Assembly (NCBI GenBank): GCA_039180865.1
Contig: JBCDCZ010000269.1
Coordinates: 1 to 6,357 of the forward strand
Direction of reading: 5' to 3'
Length of the DNA stretch: 6,357 nt
From: JBCDCU01 sp039180865
GTDB lineage: Bacteria; Pseudomonadota; Alphaproteobacteria; Rhizobiales; JACESI01
In this document: positions 1 through 5,367 of the stretch, piece by piece
How positions within the stretch are numbered: position 1 is the stretch's first letter
How the letters are laid out: each line of letters opens with the position of its first letter
Translations under genes and position numbers: made by a program
The notes under the pieces: model-generated
Database searches by the model: none
Seen by the model: the letters and a program-made list of their open reading frames with translations, nothing else
What the model was told of the DNA's origin: nothing

Positions 1-81
1 CAGGATGCGCTCGTATTCGTCCGGTTTCAAACCGTGTTCCGCAACGAGGGCATCGGTGATTTCAACGTCGTTTCGAAGCAT
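1..81 (-). CDS. purL: PurL, FGAM synthase large subunit (5' fragment)
   Basis: This is the first 27 codons of phosphoribosylformylglycinamidine synthase subunit II, cut by the left edge of the window. PurL is the cytoplasmic ATP-dependent subunit that converts FGAR to FGAM with ammonia supplied by PurQ. The fragment reads MLRNDVEITDALVAEHG followed by LKPDEYERIL, and the block HGLKPDEYERIL is the typical N-terminal helix of alphaproteobacterial PurL. The ATG overlaps the purQ stop by one base (TGATG), which suggests translational coupling. An AAGG Shine-Dalgarno element lies 7 bases upstream, inside purQ. The ATPase motifs lie outside the window, so integrity of the gene cannot be judged. Confidence 0.93.
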   Translation of the reverse strand, partial: MLRNDVEITDALVAEHGLKPDEYERIL

Positions 82-749
82 CAGGCTACCTTGGAGAGTG
101 CACTTTCAAACAATCCGCGACCATCGCTTGCCCCGTGAAAGTCTTCGATCAGGTTTTCCGGATGCGGCATCATACCGAGCACGTTGCCTGCCGCGTTGAC
201 GATCCCTGCAATATCATTGATGGACCCGTTAGGGTTGGTGCCTTCGGCGTACCGGAAAACAACCTGATCGTTATCTTCAAGCGCTTTGAGAGTATCTGGA
301 TCGGCGAAGTAATTGCCATCGTGATGGGCAACCGGGCACCGGAGGATATCACCACGCTCATAGGCGGAGGTGAAGGTCGTGTTGGCGTTTTCAACCGTGA
401 GCTTCACTTCGCGGCAAACAAATCTGAGGCTTGCATTGCGCATCAGAGCGCCAGGGAGGAGGCCAGCTTCCGTCAAGATCTGGAAGCCGTTGCAAACGCC
501 GAGAACCTTGGCACCGCGATGAGCCGCTGCAGAAAGTGCCCCCATGATCGGCGCGCGAGCAGCAATTGCGCCCGCCCGCAGGTAGTCGCCATAAGAAAAG
601 CCGCCCGGCAAGACATAAAGATCAGCGTCAGGAAGACGGGTTTCCGTGTGCCAGACGAGCAATGGCTCCGTGCCGCTTATTTTGCTTAGGGCTGCGATCA
701 TATCGCGATCGCGGTTTGAGCCGGGATAGAGGATAACGGCGCTCTTCAT
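81..749 (-). CDS. purQ: PurQ, FGAM synthase glutaminase subunit
   Basis: A 222-residue class I glutamine amidotransferase, the full length usual for stand-alone PurQ. It hydrolyses glutamine and delivers ammonia to PurL in the fourth step of de novo purine synthesis. Visible motifs are PGSNRDRD (residues 9-16), the oxyanion region LPGGFSYGDYLRAG (47-60), the nucleophile elbow GVCNGFQIL with Cys86, and MMPHPEN with the triad residues His196 and Glu198. The triad is intact. The NRDRD variant near the N-terminus, where many bacteria have NCDRD, is common in Rhizobiales homologues and is not catalytic. The gene starts 9 bases after purS. A strong GGAGGAG lies about 15 bases before the ATG, which is further than usual. 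Its stop overlaps the purL start. Confidence 0.97.
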   Translation of the reverse strand: MKSAVILYPGSNRDRDMIAALSKISGTEPLLVWHTETRLPDADLYVLPGGFSYGDYLRAGAIAARAPIMGALSAAAHRGAKVLGVCNGFQILTEAGLLPGALMRNASLRFVCREVKLTVENANTTFTSAYERGDILRCPVAHHDGNYFADPDTLKALEDNDQVVFRYAEGTNPNGSINDIAGIVNAAGNVLGMMPHPENLIEDFHGASDGRGLFESALSKVA

Positions 750-758
750 TGCAAATGC

Positions 759-1007
759 TCAGCGCTCCTCCGGCCAGGAAATGGCGTAATCTTCGATGAC
801 CGTGTTGGCCAGGAGTTTTTCGCACATACTGCGAATCTGTTCCTCTGCTGCCTGACGGTCGCCTGCGGTTAGATCAAGATCGAAAACCTTACCTTGGCGC
901 ACACTCCCGACACCGTCAAAGCTCAGTGCGGAAAGCGCCCCCTCGATTGCCTTTCCTTGCGGATCGAGAACACCGTTTTTCAAAGTGACTGTGACGCGCG
1001 CTTTCAT
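759..1007 (-). CDS. purS: PurS, FGAM synthase small subunit
   Basis: An 82-residue PurS, the small dimeric protein that bridges PurQ and PurL in the three-component FGAM synthase complex; it has no active site of its own. The start MKARVTVTLKNGVLDPQGKA is the family signature, followed by the second half of the ferredoxin-like fold (VRQGKVFDLDL) and the closing motif MCEKLLANTVIEDYAI. Length matches the family (about 80 residues). It sits between purC (35-base gap) and purQ (9-base gap), so co-transcription is very likely. Presence of purS with a separate purQ means this organism uses the split enzyme rather than the fused PurL of enterobacteria. Confidence 0.96.
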   Translation of the reverse strand: MKARVTVTLKNGVLDPQGKAIEGALSALSFDGVGSVRQGKVFDLDLTAGDRQAAEEQIRSMCEKLLANTVIEDYAISWPEER

Positions 1008-1042
1008 GGAAGGGCCCTATTTTCGCGAGGGTCGAAGGGTGA

Positions 1043-1807
1043 TTATTTGACGAGCCGTGGACCGGTGCCCATTTGCGGTTCGTTTTCAACAAGAATACCG
1101 AGCCTGCGGGCGACTTCGCGATAGGCTTCTAGCAAGCCACCCATATCGCGGCGGAACCTGTCTTTATCGAGTTTGTCTTTTGTTGATGTATCCCAAAGGC
1201 GGCAGGAATCCGGTGAGATTTCATCGGCGACAATGATGCGCATGTGGTCGTTTTCCCACAAACGCCCACACTCCATCTTGAAATCGACCAACTGGATACC
1301 GACGCCGAGGAAAAGACCGGAGAGAAAGTCGTTGACCCGGATGGCGAGCGCCATCATGTCATCGATTTCCTGAGGGCTTGCCCAACCGAAGGCCGTGATA
1401 TGTTCCTCTGCAACGATTGGATCATTGAGGGCGTCGTTCTTGTAGTAGAACTCGATGATCGAACGCGGCAGCACGGTCCCTTCGTCAATCCCGAGGCGTT
1501 GCGACAGTGAACCGGCCGCAACATTCCGCACAACCACCTCAAGCGGGATGATTTCCACTTCTTTGATCAGTTGCTCGCGCATATTGAGCCGTTTGATGAA
1601 GTGGGTCGGGATACCGATATCGTTAAGATGGCCGAAAACGAACTCGGAAATGCGATTATTCAGAACGCCCTTTCCATCAACGATTTCATGCTTTTTGTTG
1701 TTGAATGCAGTGGCGTCATCCTTAAAGAATTGAACGAGAGTACCGGGCTCGGGCCCCTCATAGAGGATTTTGGCCTTGCCTTCATAAATACGGCGGCGGC
1801 TTTTCAT
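1043..1807 (-). CDS. purC: PurC, SAICAR synthetase
   Basis: A 254-residue phosphoribosylaminoimidazole-succinocarboxamide synthase, which joins CAIR and aspartate using ATP in de novo purine synthesis in the cytoplasm. The nucleotide-binding start RRRIYEGKAKILYEG (residues 4-18) and both family signatures are present: IIPLEVVVRNVAAGS (86-100) and LVDFKMECGR (173-182), then ADEISPDSCRLWD (194-206). The ATG at 1807 was chosen because the homology begins there and the length equals Rhizobiales PurC. The frame stays open for 48 more codons upstream, but that stretch has no PurC-like character. A weak AGG lies about 10 bases before the ATG. First gene of the purCSQL operon, divergent from the zeta-subunit gene. 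Confidence 0.97.
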   Translation of the reverse strand: MKSRRRIYEGKAKILYEGPEPGTLVQFFKDDATAFNNKKHEIVDGKGVLNNRISEFVFGHLNDIGIPTHFIKRLNMREQLIKEVEIIPLEVVVRNVAAGSLSQRLGIDEGTVLPRSIIEFYYKNDALNDPIVAEEHITAFGWASPQEIDDMMALAIRVNDFLSGLFLGVGIQLVDFKMECGRLWENDHMRIIVADEISPDSCRLWDTSTKDKLDKDRFRRDMGGLLEAYREVARRLGILVENEPQMGTGPRLVK

Positions 1808-1894
1808 ACAAATCGACCTGTTCTGGATTGGCGATGAGGTTTCGGTGTTTATTCGAATGCCTTGGGAAAAACACAAACGGCATCCGGCTCGAAC

Positions 1895-1904
1895 CCTGGC
1901 CAGG
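1895..1904. repeat. 10-bp palindrome in purC leader region
   Basis: CCTGGCCAGG is a perfect palindrome, extended by AA and TT on either side if one extra C is allowed on the left. It lies about 90 bases upstream of the purC start and about 200 bases before the divergent zeta gene. It could be an operator, but no regulator is identified and a 10-base palindrome can occur by chance. Confidence 0.3.
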
Positions 1905-2036
1905 TTGACGATATTTGCCGCGAACCTACTAAAAGTTTTGCAGCGATACAATCGGCAAGGCGAAGCTCATAGCTGAAGCCGCCTTCTTGCCCGCAGGATT
2001 CTCACAGACCTCGACTTTATTTGTGCACCAACCCCT

Positions 2037-2062
2037 TAAAATAGCGTGCGGAAACGCTTATT
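2037..2062 (+). promoter_or_regulatory. Possible -10 element and hairpin before the zeta gene
   Basis: TAAAAT at 2037-2042 matches the -10 consensus at five of six positions, about 60 bases before the zeta ATG. No good -35 lies at 16-18 bases; TCGACT at 2011-2016 is 20 bases away. An imperfect inverted repeat overlaps it: AATAGCGT (2040-2047) against ACGCTTATT (2054-2062), with a loop GCGGAA and one bulged base. It may be an operator over the start site or a 5' hairpin of the mRNA. Sequence-only inference. Confidence 0.3.
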
Positions 2063-2103
2063 GTCGAAAACACACAATCTGTCCTGACGGGGGTTTTGGA
2101 ACC

Positions 2104-2424
2104 ATGACTTCATTCGATGATCGCGCAAACGCTTATGAGAGCAAATTTGCCCATGACGAGGAATTGCGCTTCAAAGCGACCGCACGGCGCAACAAGCTGC
2201 TCGGCCTTTGGGCGGCGGAAAAACTTGGTATGAGCGGAGCAGAAGCCGACGAATATGCGAAATCGGTCATCCGTTCTGACTTTGAAGAACCGGGTGATGA
2301 AGACGTATACCGCAAGGTCAAAGGCGACTTTGATGAAGCGGGCGTTGATCAGTCCGAGCATCAGATCCGCCGCACGATGAGCGAATTGATGGCTGAGGCT
2401 GTTAAACAGATCGAAGCCAGTTAA
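2104..2424 (+). CDS. ATP synthase inhibitor zeta subunit (DUF1476)
   Basis: A 106-residue, mostly helical protein of the DUF1476 family. The Paracoccus denitrificans member is the zeta subunit, which inserts its N-terminus into F1-ATPase and blocks ATP hydrolysis, much as mitochondrial IF1 does. Recognised by the N-terminal block MTSFDDRANAYESKFAHDEE and the core FKATARRNKLLGLWAAEKLG (residues 23-42), then a helix rich in acidic residues and the C-terminal HQIRRTMSELMAEAVKQIE. The ATG at 2104 gives the family length and start; an open frame extends back to 1987 but is unlike the family. The ribosome site is weak (GGGGG about 10 bases upstream). Divergent from purC and followed by a strong terminator, so probably monocistronic. 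In other members the inhibitory role is unproven. Confidence 0.93.
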   Translation: MTSFDDRANAYESKFAHDEELRFKATARRNKLLGLWAAEKLGMSGAEADEYAKSVIRSDFEEPGDEDVYRKVKGDFDEAGVDQSEHQIRRTMSELMAEAVKQIEAS

Positions 2425-2450
2425 TCTCGGCGGCAAGCATTCAAAAAGAA

Positions 2451-2479
2451 AAAATCCCGCCATGTGGCGGGATTTTTTT
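2451..2479. terminator. Bidirectional rho-independent terminator
   Basis: AAAATCCCGCC (2451-2461), loop ATGT, and GGCGGGATTTT (2466-2476) form a perfect 11-bp stem, GC-rich at the top. A T run to 2479 follows on the plus strand and an A-rich run precedes it (T run on the minus strand). It ends the zeta gene, 26 bases after its stop, and the convergent lipoprotein gene, whose stop is only 2 bases away. Confidence 0.93.
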
Positions 2480-2481
2480 CA

Positions 2482-2676
2482 CTAGAGTTCGATCGAGAGC
2501 TCTTCTCCACCAAGAGTTTCAAGAATCCCGGGACGGTTCGGGATTTCATCCGTATCCGTCAAAAGATCCGGATCGTCATCGAAGTTATAGCCGCCAGCCG
2601 AACAACCGCTTACTGCGACAAGCGCCGCAAGCACGATTGCTATCTTCGGTCCATTCTGGAGCAAAAGAAGTGTCAT
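2482..2676 (-). CDS. Small predicted lipoprotein, function unknown
   Basis: A 64-residue protein that I cannot assign to a family. It has a lipoprotein signal peptide: MTLLLLQNGPKIAIVLAAL then VAVSGC, with the lipobox ending at Cys25, which would be lipidated and become residue 1. The mature part is only about 40 residues, acidic and rich in Asp and Pro, with FDDDPDLLTDTDEIPNRPGI near the middle and no predicted fold. Ser at position +2 fits outer-membrane retention by the E. coli Lol rule, which may not hold here. AGGGA lies 8 bases before the ATG, good support for expression. It lies between the porin terminator and the shared terminator with zeta, so it seems to be a separate transcription unit. 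Confidence 0.8.
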   Translation of the reverse strand: MTLLLLQNGPKIAIVLAALVAVSGCSAGGYNFDDDPDLLTDTDEIPNRPGILETLGGEELSIEL

Positions 2677-2698
2677 AGCGAATTGTCCCTAATTGCGC

Positions 2699-2723
2699 GG
2701 AACCCCTACTTGTTCCACCCCTA
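2699..2723. repeat. Short inverted and direct repeats upstream of the lipoprotein gene
   Basis: GGAAC (2699-2703) and GTTCC (2712-2716) form an inverted repeat, and ACCCCTA occurs twice, at 2702-2708 and 2717-2723. They fill the short space between the porin terminator and the lipoprotein start, where that gene's promoter should lie. I could not see a convincing -35/-10 pair. Possible control site, weak. Confidence 0.3.
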
Positions 2724-2732
2724 GCCATACAC

Positions 2733-2760
2733 AAAAGGGGTCCCTGAAACAAGGACCCCT
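2733..2760 (-). terminator. Rho-independent terminator of the porin gene
   Basis: On the minus strand AGGGGTCC, a 9-base loop and GGACCCCT form a perfect 8-bp stem followed by TTTTGTGT. It begins 25 bases after the porin stop codon and separates the porin from the lipoprotein gene downstream. Confidence 0.87.
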
Positions 2761-2785
2761 CTGTAATCGTCGTTTGGCAAATGCC

Positions 2786-4135
2786 TTAGAATTTCACACG
2801 TGCACCGGCTGCAACGATGTGAACGCTCTCTGGGTCGCCAACCGCGTTGCCTGCAACGCCAGCACCACCTGTTTCGTCAAGCTCGAACGCGGTGTCGAGG
2901 TTGAACAAACGGTAACCGACGAAAGCTTCTGTAGAAAGCTTGTCGATTTTCTGTACGAGCTGAACGCCGACAGAGAAACCCTCGATCTGGTTCAGGATGA
3001 TTGCAGCATCAGCAAGTTCGGCAGCGCCTGAGCCAACGTTCGTGACATCGTCACCTTCCGGTGAACCGTTGATGTTCATGTAGTCAACAGCAAAGGCCGT
3101 CTTACCAAGGCTGGTAAGTTTACCTTGCCAACCACCTTTGATCCACCAAGCAGTAAAGTTATCGGCGGCATCCGGTGCTGACGCATCATCAAAGAAGTTG
3201 TGGTAACCACCAGTCAGGCTCAGACCCGTCGGCTTATGCAGAGCCGACAGAGAGCCGGTAAAACCGCGGGACTGCTGGTTGGTTGTCGGATCGATCGCGG
3301 CCGTATCAAAGAACGCGAAGTATGCAGCAGCACCTTTGATAGAGAAGTCGCCAACGTTCTTGTTGGAATAGGTGAGCGCGGCGTCGTACTGACGCTCAGA
3401 GACGTAGGATGCGGATGCTTTAAAACCACCAAGGAGTGATGGGGTTTCATACCGGATACGGCTTTCGCGGCTTAGACCATCGATCGGGTCGAATACATCG
3501 CCCACATCAGTGATAATCGTTCCGGCTGCGTCCACGATATCGATGCCGTCGTCGTCAAACGACGCATCACCGACGGCGAGCGTTGCACCTGAAAGATCCG
3601 ATTCAGCAGATTTGTTTGATGCCGTGTCGCCCTGGCCGAGGAATATTGAACCGAGCAACTTATCGACGAAAATGGCTTCCGCTTTACGAATCTCGAAGTT
3701 GGCATCAGTTGAAACCTGTTCGCTAAGGTTCGTATCATCATCGACATCGAGTTCGTCGCGCGGATTGACTTCGAGGTCGAATTCGAAGGCTGTCTTGACC
3801 GAGAAACGATCATTCAGCTTGCCTGAGCCGAGAATCCGGAAGCGGTTTGATGATGCGTCGTTGTCGACGATCTGCAGCGCTTGGTCTTCGCCGTTATTCG
3901 AATAGCGAACAGCGTTGTTGATCTGACCGTTAACAACGACCTTGATTTTCTTGTTGCCGTTGAGAACAACGTTCCCCTTACCCTCGATCGCTTTCTCAAG
4001 GGCCTCAATGCGAGCCAGCAGATCGTCATCAGACAGCGAATCGAGATCCGCTGCGAGAGCACTCTGCGCTCCAGCCAGCATTGCAGAAGAAACGGCCGTT
4101 GCCAGCAGAGCCTTCCTGGTTGATTTGAATGTCAT
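2786..4135 (-). CDS. Outer-membrane porin
   Basis: A 449-residue predicted trimeric-type porin giving passive solute diffusion across the outer membrane. The signal peptide MTFKSTRKALLATAVSSAML plus AGAQSALA is cut after Ala28 (ALA/AD). Next comes a short predicted coiled coil (LDSLSDDDLLARIEALEKAI, 31-50), then the first barrel strands KIKVVVNGQINNAVRYSN (63-80) and the conserved DNDASSNRFRILGSGKL (91-107). Alternating strands continue to the C-terminus, which ends in Phe (GARVKF), the usual barrel-assembly signal. Loops are strikingly acidic, for example DELDVDDDTN (127-136). The ATG at 4135 has GGAG 7 bases upstream and begins a proper signal peptide; 15 more upstream codons in frame are not needed. 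Its substrate cannot be told from sequence. Divergent from the aldolase gene and ended by its own terminator. Confidence 0.93.
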   Translation of the reverse strand: MTFKSTRKALLATAVSSAMLAGAQSALAADLDSLSDDDLLARIEALEKAIEGKGNVVLNGNKKIKVVVNGQINNAVRYSNNGEDQALQIVDNDASSNRFRILGSGKLNDRFSVKTAFEFDLEVNPRDELDVDDDTNLSEQVSTDANFEIRKAEAIFVDKLLGSIFLGQGDTASNKSAESDLSGATLAVGDASFDDDGIDIVDAAGTIITDVGDVFDPIDGLSRESRIRYETPSLLGGFKASASYVSERQYDAALTYSNKNVGDFSIKGAAAYFAFFDTAAIDPTTNQQSRGFTGSLSALHKPTGLSLTGGYHNFFDDASAPDAADNFTAWWIKGGWQGKLTSLGKTAFAVDYMNINGSPEGDDVTNVGSGAAELADAAIILNQIEGFSVGVQLVQKIDKLSTEAFVGYRLFNLDTAFELDETGGAGVAGNAVGDPESVHIVAAGARVKF

Positions 4136-4188
4136 TGATTGTCTCCAGACATAACAAAGAATCGATGCGCTGAACCCCAACGCTAGTT

Positions 4189-4219
4189 CTTATTCGCCAC
4201 AAAAGGGGGGGTGTGTAAA
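4189..4219 (-). promoter_or_regulatory. Weak candidate porin promoter containing a G7/C7 run
   Basis: On the minus strand TTTACA (4219-4214) is followed after 19 bases by AATAAG (4194-4189), each a partial match to the -35 and -10 consensus. A run of seven C (G7 on the plus strand, 4205-4211) lies in the spacer. The spacer is longer than the ideal 17. The predicted start site would be about 50 bases before the porin ATG. Other promoters in this gap are possible. Confidence 0.25.
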
Positions 4220-4228
4220 CGGGTTAAG

Positions 4229-4254
4229 ACACGGACTCGCTGAGTGTGTTTTTT
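4229..4254 (+). terminator. Terminator-like hairpin in the porin upstream region
   Basis: ACAC-GG-ACTC (4229-4238), loop GCT, GAGTGTGT (4242-4249) and then T to 4254 form an 8-bp stem with a 2-base bulge and a T run, the shape of an intrinsic terminator on the plus strand. No plus-strand gene precedes it except sequence antisense to the porin, so it could end an antisense or small RNA, or be a protein-binding site instead. Confidence 0.35.
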
Positions 4255-4331
4255 GGGTACCACATTGTTTTTCGAACGCTTTTTTCAGCTAATAAACCCG
4301 TTTTCCAGCAATATTTCGTCACGAACCTGTC

Positions 4332-4346
4332 ACATTGCAGCAATGT
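4332..4346. promoter_or_regulatory. 15-base palindrome, possible operator
   Basis: ACATTGC-A-GCAATGT is a perfect inverted repeat with 7-base arms around one central base. It lies 197 bases from the porin start and 254 from the aldolase start. TGTCA also occurs as a direct repeat across it (4329-4333 and 4344-4348). The shape fits a dimeric repressor or activator site, but no regulator gene is nearby and the family is unknown. Confidence 0.45.
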
Positions 4347-4451
4347 CAAACGTCTTGGTCGGCTTGTGGTGGATAACTTGTGGCTTTGCGGCAACATAGG
4401 GCAATTTAGCTTATGGAAATAGGCTATTTTGACTGATGAATTTCCGTTGCT

Positions 4452-4479
4452 AAAAACAATCGAGACAGCTCGACTTTTT
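4452..4479. other. Weak hairpin flanked by A5 and T5 runs
   Basis: TCGAG (4460-4464), loop ACAG and CTCGA (4469-4473) form a 5-bp stem; the flanking A5 and T5 runs can pair across a small internal loop. T-rich tails follow it on both strands. An outer inverted pair, CGTTGCTA (4445-4452) and TAGCAACG (4506-4513), encloses it. The stem is short for a terminator, so it may be a weak one, part of an RNA, or chance. Confidence 0.25.
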
Positions 4480-4510
4480 GCACATGAGGATTGAGTGTGA
4501 CAAAATAGCA

Positions 4511-4553
4511 ACGCACCGTTTGGGCTGATTTACGCAGCGTTTGGTCGGATTTA
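4511..4553. repeat. Tandem near-perfect 21-base direct repeat
   Basis: Positions 4511-4532 and 4532-4553 match at 19 of 22 bases with a 21-base offset. The shared core is GCA-CGTTTGG-C-GATTTA, with three differences. The offset equals two turns of the DNA helix, so two protein molecules would bind on one face. The repeat ends 46 bases before the aldolase start and overlaps the best promoter-like pair there (TTTACG 4529-4534, TTAAAT 4551-4556, 16-base spacer). There is no third copy on either side. Confidence 0.8.
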
Positions 4554-4599
4554 AATGAGACCAAGCAAATGCTCAATATGAGGTTTAAGGGAGGAGAGT

Positions 4600-5367
4600 T
4601 TGACCTATCAATCACTACCAGAGCGGCTTTCACGTTCGGCCCCGCTTCTTGGTACATGGCATCTCTCGGCATCGGCAGCCTTTGTCGAAGCCGCTGCTGA
4701 AATCGGCGTTGATTTCGTTGTGATGGATGTTCAGCACGGGACCTATGACTTTGAAAAGCTGACACAGACCCTTGCACATTCGATACGCGCAGGCGTGCTT
4801 TCTGCCGTTAGGATTGCCGCAAACGATTACGCTTTTGCCGGGCGTGCGGTAGATGCCGGCGTGGATATCGTCATCGCCCCGCTTATCGATACACCAGAAG
4901 ATGCCCGCGCTTTGGTCGACGCAGTGAAATACCCTCCGATCGGAGGACGCAGTTGGGGGCCGGGTGGAGCGATGCGCTATCAGGGTGAAACGGATGCAAA
5001 CCGGTACCTGCAGGTAGCCAATGAACGCGTAACAGCGCTTGCGATGATCGAGACCGCACTGGCTTTTGAGAATCTTGGCGCGATCCTCGCAGTCGATGGT
5101 CTTGATGGCGTGCTCGTCGGGCCGTCGGACCTCTCAATCGCTCTTTCAAATGGTTCCGAACTCGATCCGTTTGGGGCGCGATCTATTCATGCAATAGCGG
5201 AGATCGCGAAAGCAGCGGGTCAATCAAACAAGATTGCTGCGATTTTCACAAATCGCGAAGCGCACACGAAAGCGGCGATTGATCTTGGCTATCAGGCGAT
5301 TACCGTCGCGACGGATCTGGGATTGTTCGGAAGCGCGGTGGAGAGTTCCCTTAAGAAATGGCGTTAG
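4600..5367 (+). CDS. HpcH/HpaI-family class II aldolase
   Basis: A 255-residue metal-dependent aldolase of the HpcH/HpaI (citrate lyase beta-like) family, a TIM barrel that splits 2-keto-3-deoxy acids or related hydroxy-oxo acids into pyruvate and an aldehyde. Residues match E. coli HpaI with an offset of one or two: VVMDVQHGTYD with Asp43 and catalytic His46, Arg71, the loop GGRSWGPGG (115-123), metal ligand Glu151 in AMIETALAFEN, and Asp177 in VGPSDLS. The TTG start at 4600 is forced: an in-frame TGA at 4579 leaves no ATG or GTG between, the next Met is residue 42, and GGGAGG lies 5 bases upstream. Relatives include GarL, YfaU and HpaI; the substrate is undecided. Next to it are a divergent porin and a convergent hydrolase, not a clear catabolic operon. 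Confidence 0.93.
   Translation: MTYQSLPERLSRSAPLLGTWHLSASAAFVEAAAEIGVDFVVMDVQHGTYDFEKLTQTLAHSIRAGVLSAVRIAANDYAFAGRAVDAGVDIVIAPLIDTPEDARALVDAVKYPPIGGRSWGPGGAMRYQGETDANRYLQVANERVTALAMIETALAFENLGAILAVDGLDGVLVGPSDLSIALSNGSELDPFGARSIHAIAEIAKAAGQSNKIAAIFTNREAHTKAAIDLGYQAITVATDLGLFGSAVESSLKKWR

Larger units (their letters stand above)
4136..4599. other. 464-base divergent regulatory region without a protein gene
   Basis: This gap lies between the porin start (minus) and the aldolase start (plus). No open frame in it has protein-like composition. It contains a G7 run near a weak porin promoter, a hairpin with a T6 tail, a 15-base palindrome, a direct repeat CTTGTGG (4363-4369 and 4377-4383), a weak hairpin with A and T runs, and a tandem 21-base repeat. 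Both genes' promoters must lie here. The length and density of structure leave room for a small RNA gene, but none is recognised. Confidence 0.75.

Noticed and set aside
135..689. 184-codon plus-strand open frame opposite purQ
   Set aside because: It lies wholly antisense to a well-supported gene and its translation has no family-like features.
1808..1951. 48-codon N-terminal extension of PurC
   Set aside because: The PurC family starts at the ATG at 1807; the extension is Cys/Arg-rich and not homologue-like.
1987..2103. 39-codon N-terminal extension of the zeta protein
   Set aside because: The DUF1476 signature begins at the ATG at 2104; the extension overlaps the likely promoter.
3472..3905. 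Open frames in other phases over the porin gene
   Set aside because: They are Ser/Arg-rich shadows of a clear porin reading frame with signal peptide and C-terminal Phe.
4368..4376. Near-consensus DnaA box (TTATCCACC on the minus strand)
   Set aside because: A single site with one mismatch, no cluster, no AT-rich unwinding region and no origin genes nearby; chance is likely.
4224..4511. 95-codon minus-strand open frame in the porin/aldolase gap
   Set aside because: Composition is random-looking (Ser, Cys, Lys scattered), there is no good ribosome site, and it covers the structured regulatory sequence.
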